Assembly: GCA_036874045.1 (NCBI GenBank)
Contig: CM072337.1
Span: forward strand, 9,920,001 to 9,984,000
Direction: 5' to 3'
Length of the DNA: 64,000 nucleotides
Source: Cymodocea nodosa
Lineage: Eukaryota > Streptophyta > Magnoliopsida > Alismatales > Cymodoceaceae
Part shown: piece after piece, positions 10,586-20,575 of the stretch
How positions within the stretch are numbered: the stretch's first letter is position 1
Layout: the number at the start of each line of letters is the position of its first letter
The notes under the pieces: model-generated
The model's input: the letters and a program-made list of their open reading frames with translations, nothing else
Database searches by the model: none
Told to the model about the DNA's origin: nothing
Made by a program: the position numbers and the translations under genes

Positions 10586-11772
10586 ATGGCTGCTCCAGTA
10601 GAAAAACCATTAGGAGAGATTCTGTATCTTAAATTAGTTGATGAACCTTCATGTATTCGATTGCCAAACTTTGAGGGAGATAGGTTTGAACTGAAATCTA
10701 ATTATATTAGTCAATTGCCACATGTTCTTGGATTAGAAAGAGAGGATGCCTATTATTTCCTTAGAGAATTTAATGAAGTTTGTCAAATGATGAAAATGCC
10801 GAACATGAGTATAGATGCTATTAAACTTAGATATATTCTTTTTTCTTTAAAAGACACAGCTAAGAGATGGTTATATACTCTATCGCCTGATTCAATTTCT
10901 ACATAGACTAAATTTCGCTCTATTTTTCTGGAAAAATATTATCCAACACATCAAACGATTAAAAAGAAGAAAGAAATATTAATGTGTAGCCAAAAACAGG
11001 GTGAATCATTCTGGAAATATTTTGAAAGATTTAAAGATTTACTAACTCAATGTCCACATCATGCAATGAGTAAAGTACAACTAATAGGTATAATTTATGA
11101 AGGCATAGATGTTTCAACGAAATCTTTATTAGAATCTACTTGTCAAAATGAATTTTTAAAATTATGTAGTGAAGAAGCATGGGCATATTTAGAAAATTTT
11201 GCAAAATAACTGCATAGTGGGAAAATTCGGCTGAAGCTATTGCAGATAAAAGAATATTGCCAAGAGGAATGCATGAAATAAATTCCAATACTATGCTTGA
11301 GGTGAAATTAAATGAATTAACAAAGAAAATAGAAGAGTTATCATTAAATCAAAAGTTAGTAGAAAAGAATGCAAACATAAATGACTTAGATATTATTTAT
11401 GTTAGAAACCAGAGAGATAACTTGGGAAATTCTTATCATCCTAATTGGAGAAATCACCTGAATTTATCTTGGAGAAACAACAATTTCTAGGGAGGAGAAA
11501 ATATAAATGAGAATAACATAAGTTATGAAGTATTAATTGAACAAGGAGCTAGAATAGAGAAATTAGAAAAGATAATCCAACAAGTAAACAATCGTCTAGA
11601 ATTTATATTTGGAAATGCTGCAATTCGAAATCAGAATAGAAATATATCACTTAGATAGAAGGAACCAATGGAAGTTAGACCTACTGGAGGATTGCCAATA
11701 AAAGCTATACCTAATCCTGTCAATAGAACGCTTAATGAAATTGATACTTCTTCTGGGAGGGCAGCTGAATGA
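10586..11772 (+). pseudogene. Gag capsid region, Retrotrans_gag type (copy C)
   Basis: Fossil coding region with the Athila/Tat capsid signature: IRLPNFEGDRFELKSNYISQ near the start, then DAIKLRYILFSLKDTAKRWL, QKQGESFWKYFERFKDLL, CPHHAMSKVQLIGIIYEGID and EEAWAYLENFAK. A coiled segment (LNELTKKIEELSLNQKL) and the post-knuckle motif YHPNWRNHLNLSW follow, then a Gag C-terminal TGGLPIKAIPNP. The CCHC knuckle normally found between the coil and this motif is not seen. It sits in the separate first ORF of the family. Normal Athila order places this domain immediately after the 5' LTR. Here it lies 3' of the env-like ORF. Confidence 0.85.
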
Positions 11773-11839
11773 AGCAGCATATCTGAAGCCACTACTATCT
11801 ATATGTATATATGTTTTTTTTATTTTTTTTATAGTATTG

Positions 11840-11900
11840 TAGAGTTAATTTTTAACTCAACGAACTTAGTCCGTTGAGTTATGCCTTAACTCCACGAGGG
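11840..11900. repeat. Inverted-repeat cassette between capsid and F-box ORFs
   Basis: One TAACTCAACG / CGTTGAGTTA pair followed by a TAACTCCACG half. It lies about 55 bp upstream of the putative 3' splice site. It is the same cassette type as at 9900-10110 and in the LTR. Confidence 0.7.
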
Positions 11901-11964
11901 TTTGCAGTATCATGTTAATTTTTGTCTCTACTAAATTTTTGTTTATGTTTTACAGAATCGACAA

Positions 11965-13125
11965 ATGGAATTGATGCAATTACCATTGGATGCACTAAGG
12001 GAAGTACTAAGTAACTTGTTAGCTAAAGATCTGTGCAAGCTATATTATGTATCAAAGAAAATTAAAGACTGTATTGAAGAAAAATATTTTCAAAGACTAC
12101 TAGCCGCAAAAATGACTAAGATTAGAGATGGATTCATATGGAGGTCATTTAATCGTAGTTCAAATACCCATGAATATCTAGCTATGGAAGAAACTACTGG
12201 AATTCCACCCAATGCATTAGAAGGAATAAATCATATTATGGGGATAGATGAAGGATTAATCATATACAATACGAGACCAAGGTATGTAAGTTTATTATTA
12301 CCTGATATTTTGATAAGAAATCCTATAATAGGAGAAGAATGGAATATAGGAAGACCTAATAGATTTGAAGCACCAACTGTAAATTGTGGGTCAGCTTTAA
12401 TATTTTCTGATAAAAATTCTGCAATTCCTGAAAAATTATATTATTAGAGACCTACAGGAAATTAGGGTGAAGATTTACGCTTAAGTGTGTATAATTTTCT
12501 GAACAGATCTTGGAATGAAAATATTATGATATATCTAGGACATAAATCATTAATTAACCAAACATATGTCATACTTGATGGATATATATATCTAGTCACG
12601 GAGATATCATTAGCATATGGATCTGATTTATGCATAGTGAGCATAGATAGTTATGATGAATATATAGAAATTTTACCTGTACCGAGTGAAATAGCTAAAC
12701 CACCATCTGCAAAATTTAATGAAATTCAAATAGGAATGTGGTATAATGAAGAAGATGATCCTACTTTATGTCTGATAAGATGGTGGGATGAACTGATGAA
12801 ATTTCAAATATGGATTATGGAAGACATAAATGAATGGAAGTGGGAAGAGGAGTATATTGAAATAGATGTAGAAATAGAAACTGCTACATTACCCTAGAAC
12901 CAAAAAGGATCCCTTTCTACATTTCATATCATTAATGGTAATACACTTGTATTTGGAATTTATAATATATTACATGTTTACAAATTAAGAAGGAACAAGA
13001 ACTGCATTAAAACAGAATTAATAGCAAGAAGAACTATGCCTAAAAAGTTTGCTTGGATTGATACATTTATTCCATTTGTTTCTACTTTTCAATCATGTTC
13101 TTATGCTGTGATTTTGTGTGTTTAA
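11965..13125 (+). pseudogene. F-box / F-box-associated ORF carried by family A (copy C)
   Basis: Fossil coding region starting at an ATG 9 bp past the putative splice site. The N-terminus has an F-box pattern (LPLDALREVLSNLLAKDLCKL, then YVSKKIKD). An F-box-associated type region follows: a dispersed LIRNPIIGEEWNIGRP repeat, a W-rich DPTLCLIRWWDELMKFQIWI segment, and near the C-terminus a NTLVFGIYNILHVY beta-like segment. Plant F-box proteins supply substrate specificity to SCF ubiquitin ligases. Copy D has a clearly homologous ORF (55161-54000). Two separately inserted copies at the same internal position suggest it is element cargo, probably captured from a host F-box gene. Function within the element is unknown. 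Confidence 0.75.
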
Positions 13126-14857
13126 TGTTGTGTGTATTCTGCATTTATTGTTAGAAAAAAAAAAAGAGAAATTTTTTTTATAGTTTTCATTTTTATTTTA
13201 TAAAAGAAAAAAAAAAACAAAATATCAATCCAGTTTGTTGGTATTTGTTCTGGGAAACCAACTGGCTTGCTTGTGAGCCACCAAAGGCATGGGAGCCTAG
13301 GTTCCACACAAGACCTTGATTTATTAATATCTATTAAATGTTATTTTGTTTTATATTTTGCTTTTATCTATGAATGAAAAGTTTTTCAGAATCAAAAATC
13401 AGAATATGTAGAAGGAGATACAAATGAAACAAGGTATGTAACTAATTACTCATCTTGAATTTTAAATCAAGCAAAACTGTATTCATGCCTGCTACAATTA
13501 TTGTACTTATTGTGAAATCTTTTTACATTGAGGACAATGCAAAATGTTAGTATGGGGGGGAGGTAATTAAAGTAACAGCCATATAAGTTTGTTAATTAAA
13601 GAAATTAAAATGGTACTGCAAAGTTGTGGAAATTGAAAATTTTTATGAACTTGTTGTAACTATCTGATAAATGAGATTGTAAAATTTTTATAAACTGTTT
13701 GACTGTTATATTTAGAAGGCTATATAAGATGCTATTGAATTTACTATTTATGCAAATCTAAATATAGTATTTTATGTTTTTTTGAATTTCATGAGTTTAA
13801 CAGTTTCATGATTTTAAATAGAAATTAGAATTCTTAATGAAAAAAATCAGTAAATTATCTGAAGTCTTGAAAGAGGTGAGATGTGAATTCTAGATTAAAT
13901 GAAACACATGATTAAAGATACATTTAATTTGACTGATTGAACTTGTAGAATGATTTATGTGTAGATCTTATTAAACTACAGAAAAAGTATGAGCTTATTG
14001 TTATGGATTCATATTTTCAGTAATTGATAGAAGCAGGACTATATGAGATTGGTGTTTTACAGCATCTGTATTAATGAAATACATACATATATAGTATGTG
14101 ATTAATGTTTTGTTTTGTGTTTGTAGTTGATTGAAAAAAAAACAAAAAAAAAAAACAAAAAAAAAGGGAAAATTTGAGAGTTATTGACTTGTTTGATCAC
14201 GAGTCTTTTGTACTTGAGCAGATAAGTATGTAAGGATTGTTGACCTGAAAAAGGACTTTTGAAATCTGACAACCTAAGATCCTGATTAGATCTAGGATTG
14301 TTGACTGAAAGCTCATTACATGGGTACATTAGAAAGTTGTATGATTCAAGCTTGTCAAATTAACTTTTAAAGTACGAAAAAAAAAAAAGGAAAAAATATA
14401 CATATACTGTTTTGAAAAGATACAAGTGTTTTGTGAAATACAGATATCTTATGAATCGAGTATATTTTCTGTTATCTAGAATTGCTGACATATGAATTTG
14501 GAATTGACTTTTGAAGTTGTTTAATGGAGATACAATTCTTTATTCTACTTGTGTTAATCAGATTGAATTGGATTGTACTCTGATTCGTATGTTGTTGAAA
14601 TTTCTTCTAGAAATCTTATTGAAAAATTCAGGATGACAGATGATGAAAAGAAGAACAAACGATAATATAATTAACACCTATATGATGATGATATACTTGG
14701 TATGTAATTTACATATATTCTAAGTATATTTGCAGGTTGATTATTGAAACATACAGAATATACTTTTATGCTAAACAGAAGAAAAACAAAAGGGGAAGAA
14801 TTAATTCTAGCACTTTTAAAGACCAATTAATTAGATCTTAGTTTGCTAAGGGACTAG
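13126..14857. other. 3' non-coding region of copy C, between F-box ORF and LTR
   Basis: AT-rich, without recognisable genes, and with several poly(A/T) runs. It aligns with 52222-53990 in copy D and in part with 34660-35495. It includes an internal polypurine tract at 13551-13563 (listed separately) and a stretch (14160-14340) that recurs, duplicated, at 47970-48300. Confidence 0.7.
13523..13565 (+). promoter_or_regulatory. Internal polypurine tract with ACATTGAGGACAAT box
   Basis: ACATTGAGGACAAT is followed about 15 bp later by TATGGGGGGGAGGTAATT. Copy D has the same pair on the minus strand (53498-53532). The ACATTGAGGACAAT box followed by a G-rich tract is, from my knowledge of plant Athila/Tat elements, the usual arrangement next to the 3' LTR. 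Here it lies about 1.3 kb upstream of the LTR, so a second tract (14858-14879) serves the actual LTR edge. Confidence 0.65.
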
Positions 14858-14879
14858 TAAAATTTAGGTATGGGGGAAG
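14858..14879 (+). promoter_or_regulatory. 3' polypurine tract of copy C
   Basis: AGGTATGGGGGAAG directly precedes the LTR start TGTTTAG at 14880. This is the expected plus-strand primer position. The same motif precedes the second LTR (17215-17228) and, in reverse, lies at 52202-52222 in copy D. Confidence 0.8.
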
Positions 14880-17037
14880 TGTTTAGAATGAAAAAGTGCA
14901 TATTATTAACGGTTAAATAATGGTTAATTGCATAATATTTAGCTTATCATATAAGAATTAAGCCATTATGTTATAATTGCATTGTTATATGTTTTAATTA
15001 AGAATTTGCTTAATTTGGGGGAATTAATGTTAATTTAGTACATTTATGAACTGTCGGTAAGTTACAGGCTGTGAAATTCTTAAGTATCCGAATTTTCTAA
15101 TATTTCAGACAGTTATGTTTAACAGACCGAACATGTATCAGATAGTTATGTTTAAATTGCCGAATAGTTATGTTTTGAGAGAATATTTTATTATTTCTTG
15201 AAGTACACATGTCGAAACCATAATGAATGACTTAAGTGAACTTTCGTTGAGTTATCTATAACTATCCGAAATTGCAGTTAGGCATCAGATAGTTATCCCT
15301 ATAACTCTCCGAAATCTCTTTTTATTTAGAAAATAACTAAGGACACGTGTCATGTTCTGGGAAAGTGACTTAAGTGGATTTTCGGTGAGTTAGTTGTAAC
15401 TATCTGATGCTCAAAAGCATCAGATAGTTAGACTTGTAACTCTCTGAAATGTTATTTTATGATTAAACTGCTGCTGACACGTGTTGAGATCTGGTAGATT
15501 TACTTAAGTTATATATCGGTGAGTTATTTATAAGTATCCGAAATGCACTTGAGCATTGGATAGTTAAGTTTATAAGTATCCGAAATGCACCTGAGCATCG
15601 GATAGTTAAATTTATGCACATGTTTTATAGTTAAATCAACGAAGAAAGTCCATTGAGTTATCTGTAACTCCACAGACTATATATTTTCTAATATGCCATT
15701 GTAGCGGTTGCAGGAACAAACAGTTGGAAGAGAAAAACCACGTTTGCACGTATCACGTAGGAATTCAATCGCGTAGGGAGAAGAAAGCATCCCCGTTGAT
15801 ATGAATGAAGGAAATCCAACAGACCATTCAAGTAGAAGCAGTTACTACTAAAGAAACATAAAAGAAAAGAAGAAAAAAAGAAGAAAGGTGTGTGATCGAT
15901 GGGCGGACAGTGTGTGCAAAGGAGGATTGACGTCGCAATTCTCTGAAGTAACACACCAACCATCATCATCACCATCACCACACCATAATCACCAACCATT
16001 GGAGGTCTGTGAGGATACTTGCTTGATGTCGGGTCGATTCCAAGCCAAACACAATGCCTGACAACCACTGTGAGGAGTGATCACGTCGCAGGAAGGGAAG
16101 CCATTTTCACCAAGCACCGACTCATATTTCAGGAGATCGTAAAGCTTTTAGCCTTGGCTTCGGGTTGATGCCTGTATGCTGAAGAGATCATCTTGCAATT
16201 CTGGACTCGCGATTCTATAAGGAGAGGAGACAGAATTGTAAGTGGTTTAATTTTCAATGGTGTAATCACGTTGCAAGTAGTGTCGGAAGTATTTACTGTC
16301 AAGTAAGATTACTTTACATTTCACCTGTCGCCCATTTCCATGTTCATATTAAAACAAAAATACCAAAAACAATTTATCTTTGTTTGTATGTTGTATTGTT
16401 TGTGTTGTATCGTGATTAATGTTATCTTTGTCAGTGTTGTGATTGTTTTATGTTTATTTTAGTTTTACAGTTTACTGAAATTAGTTCGTTCGAAAGACTT
16501 AAAGATTTTAATGGTTACTATTTGAATTATTTGAATGTTAGTATTGCTCAATGATAAATTCAATGTTAACTAACATTAAAGAGCTTAATTGATGTTATTT
16601 ACAATCTGTGGAATCGCCCAATGGTTGTCTGAATTCCTCTGTAAATAGCAGTATTAAAAAGAAAAGACAAACTCGTGGAGTTAACTTAAGTCCACGAGGT
16701 TAGTCCATTGAGTTATCCATAACTCAACGAACTTAGTCCGTTGAGTTAGCTGTAATTCAATGGAGAGCTTATTGAATATATAAATTTGATTTTTAACAAG
16801 CAAACAATTCTCAAGTTCGTCAGCAATTCCCTATGAGATCGACTTGTACTTGCACACTGATACAATAGACACTGTACACTTGCAGTTAAAGTACAAATTG
16901 GAATTAATATCTAAATTGTATTAAATGTTGTTTGTTTACTTCTAAAAGAAAGAATAGGCATAAAGATAAATTAACTAAGTAAAAACAGAAGTAACAAATC
17001 CAAGTTTTTCTAGTGTAGTGTTGGGAAAACCTAAACA
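14880..17037 (+). repeat. Family A LTR, first of two at the 3' end of copy C
   Basis: A 2158-bp LTR with matched ends, TGTTTAG at 14880 and CTAAACA at 17031-17037. It contains GGATAGTTA/TAACTCTCCG inverted repeats (15060-15610), GTTGAGTTA/TAACTCAAC repeats (15630-15680 and 16670-16765), and the conserved U5-side block with a TGCACA...TGTGCA hairpin (16852-16880). A polypurine tract precedes it. No primer site follows; the sequence goes straight into a 191-bp internal remnant. Confidence 0.9.
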
Positions 17038-17228
17038 ATATACTTTGTATGTAATTTGCATATATTCTAAGTATATTTGTAGGTTGATTACTGAAACATA
17101 CAGAATATATTTTTATGCTAAACAGAAGAAAAATAAAAAGGGAAGAATTAATTCTAGCACTTTTAGAAAGACCAATTAATTAGATCATAGTTTGCTAAGG
17201 GACTAGCAAAATTTAGGTATGGGTGAAG
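17038..17228 (+). mobile_element. 191-bp internal remnant between two family A LTRs
   Basis: Closely matches 14690-14879, the last 190 bp of the internal region including the polypurine tract. It makes the structure LTR, internal 3' end, LTR. Everything from the primer site to near the 3' end is absent. Confidence 0.85.
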
Positions 17229-19405
17229 TGTTTAGAATGGAAAAGTACATATTATTAACGGTTAAATGATGGTTAATTGCATAATATTTAGCTTATCATA
17301 TAAGAATTAAGCCATTATGTTATAATTGCATTGTTATATGCTTTAATTGAAGAATCTGCTTAATTTGGGGAAATTAATGTTAATTTAGTACATTTCTGAA
17401 CTATCGGTAAGTTGCAGGTTGTGAAATTCTTAAGTATCCGAATTTTCTGATATTTTGGACAGTTATGTTTAACATATCGAACATATTCGGACAATTATAT
17501 TTAATAGACCGAACATGTATCGGATAGTTATGTTTAAATTGCCAAACAGTTATGTTTTGAGAGAATATTTTATTATTTCTTGAAGTACACGTGTCTAAAC
17601 CATAATGAATGACTTAAGTGAACTTTTGGTGAGTTATCTATAACTATCCAAAATTGTAGTAGGGTATCGGATAGTTATCCCTATAACTCTCCGAAATCTC
17701 TTTTTATTTATAAAATAGCTGAGGACATGTGTCATGTTCTGGGAAAGTGACTTAAGTGGATTTTTGGTGAGTTATCTCTAACTATCCGAAATGCATCTGA
17801 GCATCGGATAGTTAGACCTGTAACTCTTCGAAATATTATTTTATGATTAAACTACTACTGACACGTGTCGAGATTTGGTAGACTTACTTAAGTTATATAT
17901 CGGTGAGTTATCTGTAACTATCCGAAATGCATCTGAGCATCGAATAGTTAAGTTTATAAGTATCCAAAATGCACCTGAGCATCGGATAGTTAAATTTATG
18001 CATGTGTTTTATAGTTAAATCAACGAGGAAAGTCCATTGAGTTATCTATAACTCCACAGACTATATATTTTCTAATATGCCACTATAGCAGTTGTAGAAA
18101 CAGATAGTTGGAAGAGAAAAAACCACGTTTGCACGTATCGCGTAGGGAAAGAAATCATCGCCGTTGATACGTATGAAGGAAATCCAACCGACCATTCAAG
18201 CAGAAGCAGTTACTACTAAAGAAATATAAAAGAAAAGAAGAAAAAAGAAGGGTGTGATCGATGGGCGGACAATGTGTGCAGAGGATGATGAGCGTCGCAA
18301 TTCTCTGAAGTTCCACACCAACCATCATCATCACCACCATAATCACCAACCATCAAAGGTCTGTGAGGATATTTGCCTGATGTCGGGTCGATTCTGAGCC
18401 AAACACAGTGCCTGACAACCATTGTGAGGAGTGATTGCGTCGCGGGAAGGGAAGCCATTTTCACCAAGCGCTGACTCATATTTTAGGAGATCGTAAAGCT
18501 TTTAGCCTTGGCTTCGGGTTGATGCCTGTATGCTGAAGAGAAGATCATCTTGCAATTCTGGACTTGCAATTCTATAGGGAGAGGAGACAGAATTGTAAGT
18601 GGTTTAATTTTCAGTGGTGTAATCGCGTTGCAAGTAGTGTCGGAAGTATTTACTATCAAGTGAGATTACTTTACATTTCACCTTTCGCCCATTTCCATGT
18701 TCATATTAAAACAAAAATATCAAAAACAATTTATCTATGTTTGTATGTTGTATTTGAGTGTTGTATTGTTTGTGTTGTATTGTGATTAATGTTATCTTTA
18801 TCAGTGCTGTGATTGTTTTATGTTGTTTTAGTTTTACAATTTATTGAAATCGGTTCGTTCATTGACTTAACCATTTTAATGGTTACTGTTTGAATTATCT
18901 GAATGTTAGTATTGCTTAATGATAAATACAATGTTAATTAACATTAAAGAGCTTAATTGATGTTATTTACAATCTGTGGAATCGCCCAATGGTTGGCCGA
19001 ATTCCTCTGTAAATAGTAGTATTAAAAAGAAAAGACAGGCTCGTGAAGTTAACTTAAGTCTACGAGGTTAGTTCGTTGAGTTAACCATAACTCAATGAAC
19101 TTAGTCCGTTGAATTAACTGTAATTCAACGAAGAGCTTATTGAATATATAAATTTGATTGTTAACAAACGAACAGTTCTCAAGTTCTTCAGTAATTCCCT
19201 GTAGGATCGACCTGTACTTGCACACTGATACAATAGACACTGTGCATTTGCAGTTAAAGTACAAATTGGTATTAATATCTAAATTGTATTAAAGGTTGTT
19301 TGTTTACTTCTAAAAGAAAGAATAGGCATAAAGATAAATTAACTAAGTAAAAACAGAAGTAACAAATCCAAGTTTTTCTAGTGTAGTGCTGGGAAAACCC
19401 AAACA
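17229..19405 (+). repeat. Family A LTR, second of two at the 3' end of copy C
   Basis: A 2177-bp LTR from TGTTTAG (17229) to CCAAACA (19405). It is collinear with 14880-17037 but visibly diverged from it, so the duplication is not very recent. It ends directly against Copia 1 integrase sequence. Bases 19406-19410 (AAGAC) would be the target duplication if copy C inserted into Copia 1. The partner site would lie left of the window. Confidence 0.88.
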
Positions 19406-20121
19406 AAGACAAAGCATTTGCATCCAAATGTCTTAAAATAGCCAACATTTGGAGTTTTATCGAACCAAATTTCAAAAGGTGTCTTATTCAACATGGATCT
19501 AATGTGTGTTCTGTTGGAAATGTGACAAGCTATTCCTATAGCTTTTGCCCAAAGAAATTTAGGTAGATTCGTGGCATTTAACATAGTTCTAGCCATTTCT
19601 TGTAATGTCCTATTTTTCCTTTCCACAACTCCATTTTGAGTAGGAGTTCTAAGACAGGAGAATTCATGTAGAATTCCAAATGAATTGCAAAGGTTTTCAA
19701 ATTCATAGTTTTCAAATTCTCCTCCATGATCACTTCTGATTTTCTTCACTGTTAGTTCCTTCTGATTCTGAACTCTTATGCAAAAATTCTTGAACTCATT
19801 GCAAGTTTCATTTTTATGTGTCAAAAATATTACCCAAGTTAATCTGGAGAAATCATCAACAATAACAAAGGTATATTTTCGACCCCCAAGACTTGAAACT
19901 TGAGAGGGACCAAATAAATCCAAATGTAATAGTTCCAATGACCTTTTGGGGGTAAAAGCATTTTTTCTTTGAAGGGCAATTCTCTTCTGCTTCCCTAGCA
20001 TACACTCACTATATACTCTATCTTTCTTAAAAGTGAGTTTAGGCAGACCCCTGACAAGATCACCCGTGGATAACTTCTTGATATTCTTCATACTGATATG
20101 GCCAACTCTTCTATGCCACAC
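19406..20121 (-). pseudogene. Copia 1 integrase region
   Basis: Fossil coding region. The GAG-pre-integrase segment (MWHRRVGHISMKNIKKL) leads into the integrase core, with LLHLDLFGP, IRSDHGGEFENYEFENLC and GVVERKNRTLQEMARTML supplying the D, D and E positions. Sequence ends at KTFGCKCFV, where the family A LTR begins. Typical Ty1/copia integrase. Confidence 0.9.
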
Positions 20122-20547
20122 CTAATCATCTTCACCAGTTGCTACCAAACAGGAATTGCTTGCAGAATTTTCACATGGAAAGTTTAATGTATAAATTGAG
20201 CAATTTCTAAAACCAGTAAATTTTGTTTCATTTGAGGCTGGATCAATAATGAAACAATTTTCAGCATTAAAAGAAGCAGTATAACCTTTATCACATAATT
20301 GTCCTACACTTAACAAATTTTGTTTTAATCCATTTACATGCAAGACATTCTCAATTATACCATTTTCAGATGTAATATTTCCTATTGCAGTTATTTTACA
20401 CTTTTCATTATTTCCAAACTTAACAGATCCTGAACTTAAGTTTTTAACAGAGTTAAGAAAACTTTTCTTACCTATCATGTGCTTTGAGCATCCACTGTCC
20501 ACGATCAATTTAGTTGAACGTTCTTGAAACTCCTTGTCACCTTGCAA
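20122..20547 (-). pseudogene. Copia 1 protease region
   Basis: Fossil coding region with the copia aspartic protease core (IVDSGCSKHMIG), the flap-type region (VKFGNNEKCKITAIG) and VLHVNGLKQNLLSVGQLC, the standard segment before the GAG-pre-integrase domain. Confidence 0.88.
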
Positions 20548-20575
20548 ATCATACTGAAATTAAAGCTTTTGGTAC

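Larger units (their letters stand above)
10401..11955 (+). other. GT...AG segment present in copy C, absent in copy D (putative intron)
   Basis: The segment starts CTG|GTATGT at 10401 and ends TTTTACAG|A at 11955. In copy D the flanking sequences are joined directly (about 55176/55177), precisely where these boundaries fall apart from a 2-bp difference just downstream. No target-site duplication flanks the segment, which argues against insertion in C. The segment contains the Gag capsid region (10586-11772) and an inverted-repeat cassette (11845-11900). Introns are documented in Tat/Ogre elements and are suspected for Athila env messages, so splicing is a reasonable reading. It remains an inference. 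Confidence 0.65.
7910..14879 (+). mobile_element. Family A gypsy copy C, 3' internal region, right part
   Basis: Continuation of copy C after element 1. In order it carries the rest of the acidic/coiled-coil region, the env-like ORF, inverted-repeat cassettes, a conserved leader, a GT...AG segment holding a Gag capsid region, an F-box-like ORF, an internal polypurine tract, about 1.3 kb of non-coding sequence, and the polypurine tract abutting the LTR at 14880. The minus-strand copy D (52202-58400) has the same order but lacks the capsid segment. All ORFs are decayed, with several breaks. Confidence 0.85.

Noticed and set aside
10401-11955. The capsid segment as a separate transposon insertion in copy C
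   Set aside because: No target-site duplication or terminal repeats, and its edges are splice-site-like; kept only as a less likely alternative.
15688-16068. Open frame antisense to the LTR, repeated in other LTR copies (18216-18479, 33637-33822, 51073-51261)
   Set aside because: The frame is shared because the LTRs are similar at DNA level. Its ends differ between copies and it has no recognisable domain.
16840-16900. Conserved LTR block considered as a tRNA-like gene
   Set aside because: It has one hairpin but no cloverleaf, and no recognisable A and B boxes.
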